A DNA stretch of 64,000 nt from Koleobacter methoxysyntrophicus (GTDB lineage: Bacteria > Bacillota > Thermosediminibacteria > Koleobacterales > Koleobacteraceae), in NCBI RefSeq assembly GCF_017301615.1, contig NZ_CP059066.1:1285001-1349000 (forward strand), in the 5' to 3' direction. The position numbers and the translations under genes were made by a program. The notes under the pieces were generated by a model. It saw only the letters and a program-made list of their open reading frames with translations. It did no database searches and was not told the origin of the DNA. Shown one piece after another: positions 54,587-64,000 of this stretch. Position 1 is the first letter of the stretch. Each line of letters opens with the position of its first letter.

Positions 54587-55197
54587 GTGATATTAGATTT
54601 TGTAAAACTCAGTCCGGCAGAGAATACTACAGTTCTTGTAACAAATTATATACATCCCTGTTATTATCAATCTGCAGCAAAAGATATTATGTCCTATTCA
54701 CATTTGAATGCTGAACAAGTAGGGTTTATAACAGAACCACAGCATAAAAATTCTGTTATAAGATTGGAAATGGCTGGAGGAGAGTTTTGTGGTAATGGTG
54801 TTCTTGCTGCTGGAGCATTATCCAAATATCTGGGCTTAACTAAAGGTGATGTTTTCAAAATCGAGTCTTCTGGAAGTGATGAACTCCTGGAATGTCATGT
54901 TAAAAAACTAGAAGACAGGGTTTTTAGTGTGAAGTCTACAATGCCAGTAGATTACAAACACAAAGAATACAGGTTATTTACTGAGAATATGGGTATTGAT
55001 GGATTTTTGGCTGAATTTAAAGGCATTACACATTTTGTTTTTGAACTTAAAACAAATATAAATGAACAATTGATGGAAAAACTGGTAAAAAACCTTTCTA
55101 GAAAAATATCTGCAGACGCAGTTGGAATCATACCGTATACTCGAAGAAATGATTATGTATTTATAAAACCCTGTGTTTATGTTCAGAAGACAGGGAG
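54587..55197 (+). pseudogene. DapF-like amino-acid racemase/epimerase, 3'-truncated by deletion
   Basis: About 204 residues of a diaminopimelate-epimerase-fold protein remain. The first catalytic Cys motif MAGGEFCGNGVLAAGAL is at about residues 64-80. The second half begins normally (AVGIIPYTRRNDYVFIKPCVYVQKTGSL), but the sequence then runs out of frame into a histidine ammonia-lyase gene, losing the second catalytic Cys region. Its own frame stops at 55255. The GTG start has TAGGAGGGA upstream. Relatives include DapF and the histidine racemase CntK; beside hutH a histidine racemase is an attractive guess but unproven. Confidence 0.82.
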
Positions 55198-55895
55198 CCT
55201 TGCGTTGTGCTCCTCAGGTTCATGGTGCCTCAAGGGATGCAATAGATCATGTTAAAGATATTATTCAAAGAGAGATCAATTCAGTAACGGATAATCCGTT
55301 GTTGTTTCCAGATAAGGACAAAGTAATCTCAGGAGGCAATTTTCATGGTCAACCACTGGCTTTGGGTCTGGATTATCTCGGTATGGCGGTAAGTGAACTG
55401 GGTAATATTGCTGAAAGAAGGATAGCCCGTCTGCTTGATTCTTCTCTGAATAATGGCCTCAATATGTTTTTAACAAAACATGGAGGTCTTAATTCCGGGT
55501 ACATGATAACACAATACACTGCTGCTTCTCTGGTAGCAGAAAACAAAATTTTATCAAATCCAGCATGCGTAGATTCTATACCTACATCTGCAAATCAGGA
55601 GGATCATGTAAGTTTTGGATCGATCAGTGCCCGCAAAGTCAGGCAGATAGTAGAAAATACAGAGCAGATTTTATCGATAGAATTGATCACTGCATGCCAG
55701 GGAGTAGATCTGAGGTCTTGCAATCCTCTAAAAGATTTGGGAATAGGGAATAGAATAGTTTACCAGACTGTAAGGGAACTGGTACCAACTTTGCATGAAG
55801 ATAGAATCCTTTATTTGGAAATTAAAGAGGTTAAGGATTTGATTCATACAGGACAATTGGTAAAGAGAGTAAAACAAAAATTAACTCTTTTATAA
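55198..55895 (+). pseudogene. Histidine ammonia-lyase C-terminal fragment, fused out of frame to the racemase-like gene
   Basis: From about 55198 the sequence encodes ALRCAPQVHGASRDAIDHV, VTDNPLLFPDKDKVISGGNF, and NQEDHVSFGSISARKVRQIVE to the end of a HAL-family enzyme (about 230 residues). The whole N-terminal half, including the Ala-Ser-Gly that forms the MIO cofactor, is missing, so it cannot be active. It is recognisably related to the intact HutH at 52310 but clearly different at many positions, so it is a diverged second lyase rather than a recent copy. Confidence 0.88.
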
Positions 55896-56042
55896 ATTGG
55901 ACGGATGACAGCAGCTATGATTAATCGGTTGATACATCACAGCTACCCCTTGATCTTTGATGGTTAGGCTGCGAAATGCGGCAATCATTTTTGCCGCAAT
56001 TAAGTTAACATAAAAAATTTAAGTATAAAAGGGAGAGAGCTC

Positions 56043-57686
56043 ATGGAAATATTTAAATCTCCTGTCGGAAACAAAATATCCTGCAAAGGCTGGCAGCAGG
56101 AGGGGCTTTTGCGGCTCCTCCTCAACTGTCTAAACCCGGATATAGCAAAAAATCCCAAAGAACTGGAGGCCTATGGCGGGACGGGAAAAGTTGCAAGAGA
56201 TATAAACTCACTTAAAGCTATAATTAAAGCACTCAAGACTCTAGAGAATGATGAAACCCTGTTGATACAGTCGGGGAAACCCGTGGGCATTTTCCGGACG
56301 TTTGAATTTGCACCCAGGGTCATAATGGCAGGCGCTTTAGTGGTCCCTCGCTGGGCCAGCTGGGATTATTTCCGGGAACTTGTCCGAAAAGGTCTTACTG
56401 CTTATGGCCAGTCTACAGCAGGCTCATGGGCTTATATCGGAACACAGGGCATTCTTCAGGGGACCTGGGAAACCTTTTCTCAGGTAGCAAAAAGGCATTT
56501 TGGCGGCAGTTTAAGAGGCAGACTGGTACTCACATCGGGTCTTGGCGAAATGGGTAGTGCTCAACCTATTGCCATAACCGCTAACGGCGGTGCAGCCATT
56601 GTGGTAGATGTGGATAGAGCCGTAGTGAAGAAAAGGTTGATTTCCAGTATGATTGATATCATGGCATCTTCACTTGAAGAAGCCTGTGATATGGCAAAGG
56701 AGTACGTCAAAAAATCCGAACCCGTTTCAATCGGCGTTATTGCCAACGCGGCCGATGCCTACGAGACACTTGTATCCTATCACATTACTCCCGATGTGGT
56801 AACCGATCAGACTCCTGCCCATGACCTGAAAAGCTACATACCATCCGGTCTTTCGCCGGATGAGGCCAGAGAACTGAGGGAGAACAACCCTCTGAAATAT
56901 GAAAAACTCGCACAGGACAGCGTAAGGCGGCATGTAAGGGCCATGATTGAATTTAAAAAGCGCGGGTCAGTAGTCTTCGACTATGGCAACAATCTTCGGG
57001 AGCAGGGGTACAGGGTGGGTGTAAAAGACGCTTTCTGTTTTCCGGGTTTTGCATCGGGGTACATACGGTCCCTGTTTTGTGAGGGCAGAGGGCCGTTTCG
57101 GTGGGTTGCCTTGTCCGGGGATCCTGAAGACATATACCGCACCGATGAAATAATCCTTTCGATATTCAAAGGAGACAGGAGACTCAAGGAATGGATTGAT
57201 TTTGTAGAAAGGAGATTTGCCTTTCACGGGCTTCCTGCCAGGGTGTGCTGGTTAAATTATAAGGAGAGATCGGTTTTTGGAAATATTATAAATGAGATGG
57301 TAAAACTCGGCGAACTTAAAGCGCCTGTGGCCATCACCAGGGATCACATGGATGCGGCAGCGGTGGCTTCACCTTTCAGGGAAACCGAAGCTATGCAAGA
57401 TGGTAGCGACGCCGTTGCCGACTGGCCGGTTTTGAACGCTTTGCTGAACTGCGCTTCCGGTGCTTCCCTTGTGGGTCTGTATCACGGTGGGGGCGTGGGA
57501 ATAGGCTACTCCATACATTCTGGAGTCACTGTTATAGCCGATGGTTCCGAAGAAGCCCGGAAACGACTTGACCTTGTTTTAAAGGCGGATCCGGCTCTAG
57601 GGGTTATACGCTACGCAGATGCAGGGTATGATATAGCAAAGGATATTATAAAATCGCCTGTTTTCCCCGCAAAGGCCGTGGAATGA
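56043..57686 (+). CDS. hutU: Urocanate hydratase paralogue 1 (divergent)
   Basis: It adds water to urocanate to give imidazolonepropionate using NAD+ as an electrophile. The 547-residue protein has the family frame: [49 protein letters not shown], and HGLPARVCWL with the presumed catalytic Cys402. Several usually invariant positions differ. GLGEMGSAQ (167-175) replaces the GLGGMGGAQ pattern, DHMDAAAVASP (434-444) replaces a DH.D.GSVASP pattern, and YHGGGVG (480-486) replaces HHGGGVG. It may have altered substrate use or activity. ATG 56043 follows GGGAGAGAG. The AraC-type regulator gene follows after 12 bp. Confidence 0.88.
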   Translation: MEIFKSPVGNKISCKGWQQEGLLRLLLNCLNPDIAKNPKELEAYGGTGKVARDINSLKAIIKALKTLENDETLLIQSGKPVGIFRTFEFAPRVIMAGALVVPRWASWDYFRELVRKGLTAYGQSTAGSWAYIGTQGILQGTWETFSQVAKRHFGGSLRGRLVLTSGLGEMGSAQPIAITANGGAAIVVDVDRAVVKKRLISSMIDIMASSLEEACDMAKEYVKKSEPVSIGVIANAADAYETLVSYHITPDVVTDQTPAHDLKSYIPSGLSPDEARELRENNPLKYEKLAQDSVRRHVRAMIEFKKRGSVVFDYGNNLREQGYRVGVKDAFCFPGFASGYIRSLFCEGRGPFRWVALSGDPEDIYRTDEIILSIFKGDRRLKEWIDFVERRFAFHGLPARVCWLNYKERSVFGNIINEMVKLGELKAPVAITRDHMDAAAVASPFRETEAMQDGSDAVADWPVLNALLNCASGASLVGLYHGGGVGIGYSIHSGVTVIADGSEEARKRLDLVLKADPALGVIRYADAGYDIAKDIIKSPVFPAKAVE

Positions 57687-57698
57687 GGTGGTCGGGCA

Positions 57699-58943
57699 AT
57701 GAAAAAAAGTAATTGTCATGAGAACGATCCTTTAGAAGTATATGCCCGGCGCGGATTTTTACGAGACTTGCTTTTTAACAACATTACCAGTGCGAAAGAT
57801 ATTTGGAATTTACAAAAAAAGTTGAACATAACCACACAGCCCAATGCCGTAATGGCCGTAACAGTTGATAATTATTATTCCGAGACCTGCAATAAAAGCG
57901 AAATTCAGAAACAAAATCTCCGTCTAAAAGTTTTACAGAGCCTTGAAAAATGTGCAGAAGACTTTAACGCCCTGGCTGTCAATATGGATGAAAACCTTTA
58001 TGCTGTGCTCTTTAGGGTTGAAAATGTCATTGTATCTGAGGCAGAGTGGGCGATAGAGTTAGGTAGATTCATAAAAGATAATGTAGAAGAAGAGACGGGA
58101 ATATCGGTTTCTATCGGAATAGGCCGGCGGTATAAGGATATACTGGATTTACACCTGTCATATAAGGACGCCATTACGGCCTGCCATCACAAGTTTTTTT
58201 TAGGTAAGAGTCAGATCATTCACATCGAAAATGTTATCCCTTTTTCCGAGGAGCTCAGCCTTTTTTCGATTGAAGTAGAATCGCAGTTATCGGTAAAAGT
58301 TATGAGCTGTGATGAAGAGGGGGCATTTAGCATAGTTGACGAATTGTTCAGCAATGCCGTGCAGGAACGGTCAGTTAACCCCCTGATAATGAAAACTCGA
58401 CTTATCGAGATTATCACTACCCTCATAAAAATTGCCTTTGAAGCTGGAGCGGATCAGGAAAAACTTGCGGCTTTAAGCGGACGTTCGGTGGAAGAAATTT
58501 TGCGTAGTGATACCATTTCAGAACTGAGAAGCCAGATGAGGGAAGTTTTACGGGGGATTATCGAAGAAGTTTCCCTGGGCCGTAAGCGCATGAACCTTCA
58601 GGTCTTTGAAAAGGCAGTTTCCTATATCCACGAAAATTTTAGGAGGCCCATTACCCTTGAAGAGGTGGCCGAACACGTTTACATCAGCTCCTATTATTTC
58701 AGCCGCCACTTTAAAAATTTTACCGGAATGAACTTCATTGACTACCTCACGAAAGTAAGGATAGAAGAAGCCAAAAAGCTTCTGCTTACTACGGATTTGA
58801 ATATCAGTCAAATAAGCAGACAGGTGGGGTACCATGACCCCAGTTATTTCGGAAGAGTTTTCAAAAAGGTGGTGGGAATGCCGCCAAGCAAATTCAAAGT
58901 TAACAAAAAAGTCCATATAGACCGGATTTTTTCCGAAGGCTAA
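57699..58943 (+). CDS. AraC-family transcriptional regulator with GGDEF-like domain
   Basis: The 414-residue regulator has a C-terminal AraC DNA-binding domain (about 310-405). Its first HTH is PITLEEVAEHVYISSYYFSRHFK, and the second is NISQISRQVGYHDPSYFGRVFKK with the GMPPSKFK ending. The middle part (ISVSIGIGRRYKDILDLHLSYKDAI, about 125-150) resembles the degenerate GGDEF-like domain of CdaR/YesN-type regulators. No membrane segment or receiver is evident. Being sandwiched between two urocanate hydratase genes, it probably controls histidine catabolism, with an intermediate such as urocanate as effector (inference). Confidence 0.88.
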   Translation: MKKSNCHENDPLEVYARRGFLRDLLFNNITSAKDIWNLQKKLNITTQPNAVMAVTVDNYYSETCNKSEIQKQNLRLKVLQSLEKCAEDFNALAVNMDENLYAVLFRVENVIVSEAEWAIELGRFIKDNVEEETGISVSIGIGRRYKDILDLHLSYKDAITACHHKFFLGKSQIIHIENVIPFSEELSLFSIEVESQLSVKVMSCDEEGAFSIVDELFSNAVQERSVNPLIMKTRLIEIITTLIKIAFEAGADQEKLAALSGRSVEEILRSDTISELRSQMREVLRGIIEEVSLGRKRMNLQVFEKAVSYIHENFRRPITLEEVAEHVYISSYYFSRHFKNFTGMNFIDYLTKVRIEEAKKLLLTTDLNISQISRQVGYHDPSYFGRVFKKVVGMPPSKFKVNKKVHIDRIFSEG

Positions 58944-59012
58944 ATGAATTCTGCATAGAATATAAATATATATGATTATCAGATAAATAAATTTTTTGGG
59001 GAGGCAAAAATC

Positions 59013-60659
59013 GTGTCGAGATTAATTCGCACCCCAAGAGGCAGGGAAATCACGTGCAAAAGCTGGATGCAGGAGGCGGCCCTGCGGATGCTCATGAACA
59101 ACCTGGACCCAGAGGTGGCCGAAAAGCCTGACGAGCTTATAATTTACGGAGGTGCGGGGAAAGTTGCCAGGAACTGGGAATGTTTTTATAAAATAGTAGG
59201 GTTGCTAAAGAGTCTTGAAAACGATGAAACTCTTCTTATTCAATCAGGCAAACCTGTAGGGATTTTTAAGACTCATACCATGGCTCCCCGTGTAATCATG
59301 TCAAATGCAATGCTGGTGCCGGCTTGGGCCACCTGGGAAAATTTCTGGGAGCTGGAAAAAAAGGAACTTACCATGTACGGGCAGGCGACCGCGGGAAGCT
59401 GGATGTATATAGGATCCCAAGGTATCCTTCAGGGGGCTTTCGAGACTTTCGGGGCGTGTGCCCGGAAGTACTTCGGCGGGAGTTTGAAAGGCAGGCTGGT
59501 TTTGACCGCCGGCCTTGGTGGCATAGGCGGAGCCCAGCCGCTAGCCGTTACAATGAACGATGGCGTGGCTCTGATAGTTGAGGTTGACAGGAAGAGAATA
59601 GAAAGAAGAGTAAATACCAGATACTGCGATGTAATTTCAGATAACCTGGACGGGGCTTTGAACATGGCTCTGAAGGCCAGGGAAGAAGGGAAGCCACTGT
59701 CCATAGGCCTTGTGGGAAATGCCGCGGAGATTTATCCGAAAATCCTGCGCCAGGGCATTGTACCCGATGTGGTTACCGATCAGACTTCTGCCCATGACCT
59801 CTTAAACGGCTACGTGCCGGCTAGCATGAGCCTTGAAGAGGCCCTGGAACTCAGGAAGACGGATCCCTACAAATATATTTCTCTCGCCAAAGAGAGCCTT
59901 GTCACCCATGTAAGAGCCATGCTGGAGATGCAAAAGAGGGGAGCCGTAGTATTTGAGTACGGTAACAACATTCGACGGCAGGCGTATAACGAAGGGGTAA
60001 AAGACGCCTTCAACATCCCCGGATATGTACCGAAATTTATAAGAGATCTTTTCTGCGAGGGCAGTGGACCTTTCAGATGGGTTGCATTATCCGGTGATCC
60101 CGAGGATATTTATAGGACCGACGAGAAGGTTCTGGAACTGTTCCCAGAAAACAGGCACCTGAAGCGATGGATTAAAATGGCAAGAAAACGCGTGGCGTTT
60201 CAAGGCCTTCCCGCCCGAATATGCTGGCTGCGCTATGGTGAGAGGGCTGAATTCGGCCTTGCCATAAATGAGATGGTGAAGAAAGGTGAGATTTCTGCGC
60301 CCGTTGTTATTGGCAGGGACCATTACGATACCGGTTCTGTGGCATCGCCCTATTGCGAAACCGAGGCAATGAAAGATGGCAGTGATGCCATTGCTGACTG
60401 GCCCATTCTCAATGCCCTTTTAAATGTGGCGTCAGGAACTGCATGGGTTTCTGTCCACCACGGCGGCGGCGTTGGAATCGGTTATTCCATTCATGCCGGT
60501 ATGGCGGTAGTGGCCGACGGTACCGACGAAGCCGCTAGGAGAATCGAACGGGTGCTGAACAACGATCCGGCGAGCGGAGTCATACGCTATGCCAATGCGG
60601 GTTATGAAATGGCCGTTAAGACGGCAAAGGAAAGGGGCATAAAAATACCCATGCTATAA
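59013..60659 (+). CDS. hutU: Urocanate hydratase paralogue 2 (canonical motifs)
   Basis: The 548-residue urocanate hydratase is of usual length. Motifs are [36 protein letters not shown], the NAD-binding-type [16 protein letters not shown] (168-182), [31 protein letters not shown] with the presumed catalytic Cys404, [13 protein letters not shown] and [15 protein letters not shown]. It keeps the signatures that paralogue 1 has lost, so it is the likelier bona fide HutU. The start codon is GTG at 59013, preceded by TTGGGGAGG. Confidence 0.94.
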   Translation: MSRLIRTPRGREITCKSWMQEAALRMLMNNLDPEVAEKPDELIIYGGAGKVARNWECFYKIVGLLKSLENDETLLIQSGKPVGIFKTHTMAPRVIMSNAMLVPAWATWENFWELEKKELTMYGQATAGSWMYIGSQGILQGAFETFGACARKYFGGSLKGRLVLTAGLGGIGGAQPLAVTMNDGVALIVEVDRKRIERRVNTRYCDVISDNLDGALNMALKAREEGKPLSIGLVGNAAEIYPKILRQGIVPDVVTDQTSAHDLLNGYVPASMSLEEALELRKTDPYKYISLAKESLVTHVRAMLEMQKRGAVVFEYGNNIRRQAYNEGVKDAFNIPGYVPKFIRDLFCEGSGPFRWVALSGDPEDIYRTDEKVLELFPENRHLKRWIKMARKRVAFQGLPARICWLRYGERAEFGLAINEMVKKGEISAPVVIGRDHYDTGSVASPYCETEAMKDGSDAIADWPILNALLNVASGTAWVSVHHGGGVGIGYSIHAGMAVVADGTDEAARRIERVLNNDPASGVIRYANAGYEMAVKTAKERGIKIPML

Positions 60660-60806
60660 AGCAGTTTCAACGGAACGTTTACTAAAAAGCGAGGTCAATA
60701 CGAGGCTTTTGCTTCACAGCGGTTAGGATATAGACAACTACAATTAATGGCATCTATTGCAAGGAAATACGTTACACTTATGTTTGTAAGAGAAGGAGGA
60801 GTCTAA

Positions 60807-62492
60807 ATGAGCGGAAAAATTCCGGCGGACATAGAAATTGCCCAAAGTGCATCTATGAAGCCAATACAGGAAATAGCGGAGGACATAGGGCTTAGTGAAG
60901 AATACCTGGACCTATACGGGAAGTATAAGGCCAAAATTTCTTTAGATGTGCTGGAAGACTTCAAGGATAAGCCCGATGGGCACCTTATACTGGTAACCGC
61001 TATAAACCCTACCCCTGCAGGAGAGGGAAAGACCACTACCAATGTGGGGCTAAGCATGGCACTAAACAGGATAGGCAAAAAGGCTATTACGACCCTCAGG
61101 GAACCCTCCCTTGGGCCGTGTTTTGGGGTGAAAGGGGGGGCTGCAGGAGGCGGATATTCCCAGGTTGTACCTATGGAGGACATTAACCTTCACTTTACCG
61201 GGGATATTCACGCGGTTACTACGGCAAATAATCTTCTTGCAGCACTGCTTGACAACCACCTCCACCAGGGAAATGCCCTCGGCATAGACCCAAGAATGGT
61301 AGTATGGAAAAGATGTCTTGACATGAATGACAGGGCTCTTCGTAACGTTGTGATAGGCCTTGGAGGTAAGGCTAACGGGGTACCCAGGGAAGATAGGTTC
61401 GATATTTCGGTGGCATCCGAAATAATGGCTATACTGTGCCTTGCTACGGATATTGAGGACCTTAAAGAAAGGCTAACCAGGATGATCGTTGCTTACAATT
61501 ATGAGGGCAAGCCTGTAACAGCAGGGGATTTAGAGGCTACGGGGGCCCTTGCGTTATTATTAAAAGATGCAATTAAGCCAAACCTGGTGCAGACCCTTGA
61601 AAATACACCGGCAATAATCCACGGAGGCCCCTTTGCAAATATTGCCCATGGCTGCAATAGTGTAGTAGCAACAAAAGTTGCTTTGAAACTAGCAGATTAT
61701 GTTGTGACAGAGGCGGGTTTCGGTGCAGACCTGGGCGCAGAAAAATTCTTCAATATAAAATGCCGCTTTGCAGGTCTCAAGCCCAGTGCTGCAGTAATAG
61801 TAGCTTCGGTTAGGGCTCTTAAAAACCACGGTGGCGTTAAGAAGAAAGACCTGGCTGTCGAAAACCTTGAAGCCCTTGAGAAGGGTTTCGGGAATCTTGA
61901 AAAGCAAATAGAAAATATAACGAAGTTCGGTGTACCTGTAGTGGTAGCAGTAAACAGATTCCCTACAGATACCGAAAGGGAATTGCGGATGGTTGAGGAA
62001 AAATGCAGCGACCTCGAAGTGAAAGCGGTGCTTTCAGAAGTATGGGCAAAAGGCAGCGAAGGCGGAACTGACCTTGCACGGGAGGTAGTGAGGCTGGCAG
62101 AGAATAATGAAGGATCACGATTCAAGTTCTTATATGACCCCGGTGAATCTATAAGGGATAAGATTGAAAAAATCGCCAGGGAGATTTACGGAGCAGATGG
62201 TGTAGAATTCACTTCTAAAGCAGAGAAGGATATCAAGCTTTATGAGAAACTCGGGCTGGACAGTATGCCTGTGTGTATGGCAAAGACCCAGTATTCACTA
62301 TCCGATAACCCGAAACTGCTGGGCCGCCCGACAGGTTTTAAGATAACCGTGAGGGAGATAAGGGTATCTGCCGGTGCAGGATTTTTGGTAGTGCTGACAG
62401 GGGATGTAATGACTATGCCCGGTTTGCCTAAGATACCAGCAGCTACAAGGATGAATATTGATAAAAAAGGCAGTATAGAAGGTTTGTTCTGA
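60807..62492 (+). CDS. fhs: Formate--tetrahydrofolate ligase
   Basis: This 561-residue enzyme interconverts formate + THF + ATP and 10-formyl-THF + ADP + Pi. Signatures are the P-loop-like [16 protein letters not shown] (about 66-82), [45 protein letters not shown] and [16 protein letters not shown]. The length is typical. Histidine breakdown passes a formimino group to THF, so Fhs running backwards could regenerate ATP and release formate, as in clostridial histidine and purine fermentation. GAAGGAGGAG precedes the ATG. It lies between two urocanate hydratase genes. Confidence 0.97.
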   Translation: MSGKIPADIEIAQSASMKPIQEIAEDIGLSEEYLDLYGKYKAKISLDVLEDFKDKPDGHLILVTAINPTPAGEGKTTTNVGLSMALNRIGKKAITTLREPSLGPCFGVKGGAAGGGYSQVVPMEDINLHFTGDIHAVTTANNLLAALLDNHLHQGNALGIDPRMVVWKRCLDMNDRALRNVVIGLGGKANGVPREDRFDISVASEIMAILCLATDIEDLKERLTRMIVAYNYEGKPVTAGDLEATGALALLLKDAIKPNLVQTLENTPAIIHGGPFANIAHGCNSVVATKVALKLADYVVTEAGFGADLGAEKFFNIKCRFAGLKPSAAVIVASVRALKNHGGVKKKDLAVENLEALEKGFGNLEKQIENITKFGVPVVVAVNRFPTDTERELRMVEEKCSDLEVKAVLSEVWAKGSEGGTDLAREVVRLAENNEGSRFKFLYDPGESIRDKIEKIAREIYGADGVEFTSKAEKDIKLYEKLGLDSMPVCMAKTQYSLSDNPKLLGRPTGFKITVREIRVSAGAGFLVVLTGDVMTMPGLPKIPAATRMNIDKKGSIEGLF

Positions 62493-62524
62493 TTTTAAGA
62501 AAAAAACTGCTTGGAGGTAATTGT

Positions 62525-62817
62525 ATGGGAGAGCAGCTAATGAAGGCGATGCTGCAGGTTTTACCATTTTTAGGAGAGTTAATAGATGAAGATATGGTTG
62601 TAAGCGTTTCAGATACGGAAAAAATAATCGATATAGCCCAGGGGAATAAGCTGAAGATGCCGATAAAACCGGGTGATGTGCGTGGGATGTAATTAAAAAG
62701 ATAGAGAAACTGGGCGGGATGTCCTAGGAACAGGCGGCAGTCACCCAGCAATTATCTGCCAGCATTGCAGAGCTCAGAAAGCTGGCAGGATATCTGAATA
62801 AACTGGCGAAAGAGTAA
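62525..62817 (+). pseudogene. Remnant of a short chemotaxis-receptor-like (MCP-type) protein
   Basis: The first 57 codons (MGEQLMKAMLQVLPFLGELI, then VVSVSDTEKIIDIAQGNKLKMPIKPGD) resemble the N-terminus of short cytoplasmic methyl-accepting proteins of Clostridia, which continue KPGDP...GS. Here the frame stops at 62692 after GDVRGM. Sequence in another frame resumes WDVIKKIEKLGGMS, a TAG, then EQAAVTQQLSASIAELRKL to 62817, resembling the family's C-terminus. A large internal deletion plus a frameshift and stop explain this. A good GGAGG site is retained upstream. Confidence 0.6.
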
Positions 62818-62855
62818 TATGTTAACGAAAAACTAAGGTGAAGGAGGAGATGTAA

Positions 62856-64000
62856 GTGATTAGCAACACAGATATTTCGGGCGCAATGACTGTAAAGCTG
62901 GATGACATATTCGAAGAGCTTCCCGAGATGCCTGAATTTGTAGAAGGTATTAGAAGGGCACCCAAAAGGGAGTTCACATTAACAATGGAAGAGACAGAAC
63001 TTGCCCTAAAAAATGCCCTCAGATATATCCCAGAAAAATGGCATGAAGAGCTGGCACCCGAATTTTTAGAAGAACTGCTGACAAGGGGTAGGATTTACGG
63101 CTACCGTTTCAGGCCGGAAGGGAACATAAAGGCAAAACCGATCTACGAATACAGGGGTAACTGTATAGAAGGAAAGGCGTTTCAGGTTATGATTGACAAC
63201 AATCTGGATTTCGATATAGCGCTTTATCCCTATGAACTCGTTACCTATGGAGAGACAGGCCAGGTATGCCAGAACTGGATGCAGTACAGGCTTATTAAGA
63301 GGTATCTTGAGATAATGACACAGGACCAGACCCTTGTAGTAATGTCGGGTCATCCATTAGGCCTGTTCAAGTCATCACCTGAAGCACCGAGGGTCATTAT
63401 AACCAACGGTTTAATGGTTGGTATGTTCGATAATCAGGAGGACTGGCACAGGGCAGCAGCCCTTGGAGTGGCAAACTACGGCCAGATGACTGCAGGGGGG
63501 TGGATGTATATAGGACCCCAGGGGATAGTGCACGGTACCTATTCGACTATTTTAAATGCCGGCAGGACTAAGCTTGGTATACCTGCAGACCGGGACTTAA
63601 GGGGGCATCTATACGTAACATCAGGTCTTGGAGGTATGAGCGGTGCACAGGGTAAGGCAGTAGAGATAGCAAACGGTGTAGGTTTAATAGCAGAAGTAGA
63701 CTATTCAAGGATACAGACCAGGCACGAACAGGGCTGGGTAAGCAAGATAGTAGATGACCCGAAAGAAGCCTTCAGACTTGCCAAAGAATATCAGCAGAAA
63801 AAAGAAGGGATTGCTATAGCCTTCTACGGGAATATAGTAGACCTTCTCGAGTATGCCGTTGAACACAATATCCATATAGACCTGTTATCCGACCAGACAT
63901 CCTGCCATGCAGTATATGACGGCGGGTACTGCCCGCAGGGATTAACCTTTGAAGAAAGAACAGAGCTCCTCAAAAAAGACAAGGCCAGGTTTAAGGAGCT
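62856..64000 (+). CDS. hutU: Urocanate hydratase paralogue 3, long type (3' end outside window)
   Basis: 381 residues are visible of a urocanate hydratase of the long type found in Clostridia and related anaerobes (about 670 residues). It begins AMTVKLDDIFEELPEMPEFVEGIRRAP, with an N-terminal extension of about 110 residues absent from the two shorter paralogues. The shared core follows: CQNWMQYRLIKRYL, QTLVVMSGHPLGLF, YGQMTAGGWMYIGPQGIVHGT, VTSGLGGMSGAQGKA and LLSDQTSCHAVYDGGY. The start is GTG 62856, 6 nt after AAGGAGGAG; ATG 62886 is an alternative. The frame is open to the window edge. Confidence 0.92.
   Translation, partial: MISNTDISGAMTVKLDDIFEELPEMPEFVEGIRRAPKREFTLTMEETELALKNALRYIPEKWHEELAPEFLEELLTRGRIYGYRFRPEGNIKAKPIYEYRGNCIEGKAFQVMIDNNLDFDIALYPYELVTYGETGQVCQNWMQYRLIKRYLEIMTQDQTLVVMSGHPLGLFKSSPEAPRVIITNGLMVGMFDNQEDWHRAAALGVANYGQMTAGGWMYIGPQGIVHGTYSTILNAGRTKLGIPADRDLRGHLYVTSGLGGMSGAQGKAVEIANGVGLIAEVDYSRIQTRHEQGWVSKIVDDPKEAFRLAKEYQQKKEGIAIAFYGNIVDLLEYAVEHNIHIDLLSDQTSCHAVYDGGYCPQGLTFEERTELLKKDKARFKE

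Noticed and set aside
60760-60776. TGGCATCTATTGCA upstream of fhs as a sigma-54 promoter
   Set aside because: Only 8 bp separate GG and GC instead of the required 10.

Overview
The window looks like the chromosome of an anaerobic, fermentative member of the Bacillota, probably class Clostridia. This is an inference. It rests on strong GGAGG-type ribosome binding sites, frequent TTG and GTG starts, near-complete co-orientation of genes on the + strand, formate--THF ligase, amino-acid fermentation genes, a selenium/molybdenum hydroxylase cluster and Clostridia-type transposases. A related thermophile is possible, but the species cannot be named from sequence alone.

Layout. (1) 1-2.96 kb: the 3' part of an rRNA operon. 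It holds 23S rRNA carrying a 460-bp intervening sequence with its own S23 four-helix-bundle gene, then 5S rRNA, tRNA-Asn and a terminator. (2) 3.1-11.0 kb: an ISL3-type insertion sequence, then a DesK/NarL-type two-component system, a lipoprotein and an ABC-2 exporter. (3) 11.1-16.5 kb: a complete mannitol PTS operon (mtlA, mtlR, mtlF, mtlD), followed by a second identical ISL3 copy on the minus strand. (4) 18.2-26.9 kb: a molybdenum hydroxylase (xanthine dehydrogenase type) with a purine permease and yqeC/mocA/xdhC/yqeB maturation genes. Two inverted copies of a ~120-bp dispersed repeat bracket it. (5) 26.9-32.5 kb: a structured leader with mutually exclusive hairpins, upstream of a six-gene operon (THEP1 NTPase, DUF364 protein, NitT/TauT-like ABC transporter, MoeA-like protein). 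(6) 32.6-43.8 kb: a sodium:solute symporter with a tiny membrane partner, a sensor kinase split by a third identical ISL3 copy, an NtrC-type activator, a sigma-54 promoter and the 5-oxoprolinase operon pxpA-ycsI-Nramp-pxpB-pxpC. (7) 43.9-49.0 kb: an IS30-type element, a dead KDPG aldolase, then an intact aldolase, an IclR regulator and KDG kinase. (8) 49.1-51.8 kb: an AT-rich DpnII-like restriction-modification system. (9) 52.3-64.0 kb: a histidine-degradation region with hutH, a racemase/HAL deletion chimera, three urocanate hydratase paralogues (the last cut by the window end), an AraC-type regulator and formate--THF ligase.

How it works together. The cell is equipped to take up mannitol, oxidise purines, open 5-oxoproline to glutamate, process ketodeoxygluconate and ferment histidine through urocanate to one-carbon units on THF. 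Formate--THF ligase could recover ATP in the last route. Several loci are visibly decaying (three or four pseudogenes), and ISL3 elements have jumped recently: the three copies encode identical proteins and each has a perfect 8-bp target duplication.

The strongest candidate for something undescribed is the 26.9-32.5 kb block. There, a probable attenuating RNA of no class I recognise controls a transporter operon carrying a MoeA-like protein with a Cys-rich tail, next to a selenium/molybdenum enzyme cluster. The best regulatory find is a perfect sigma-54 promoter with an upstream palindrome in front of pxpA, whose cognate sensor kinase has been broken by the IS.
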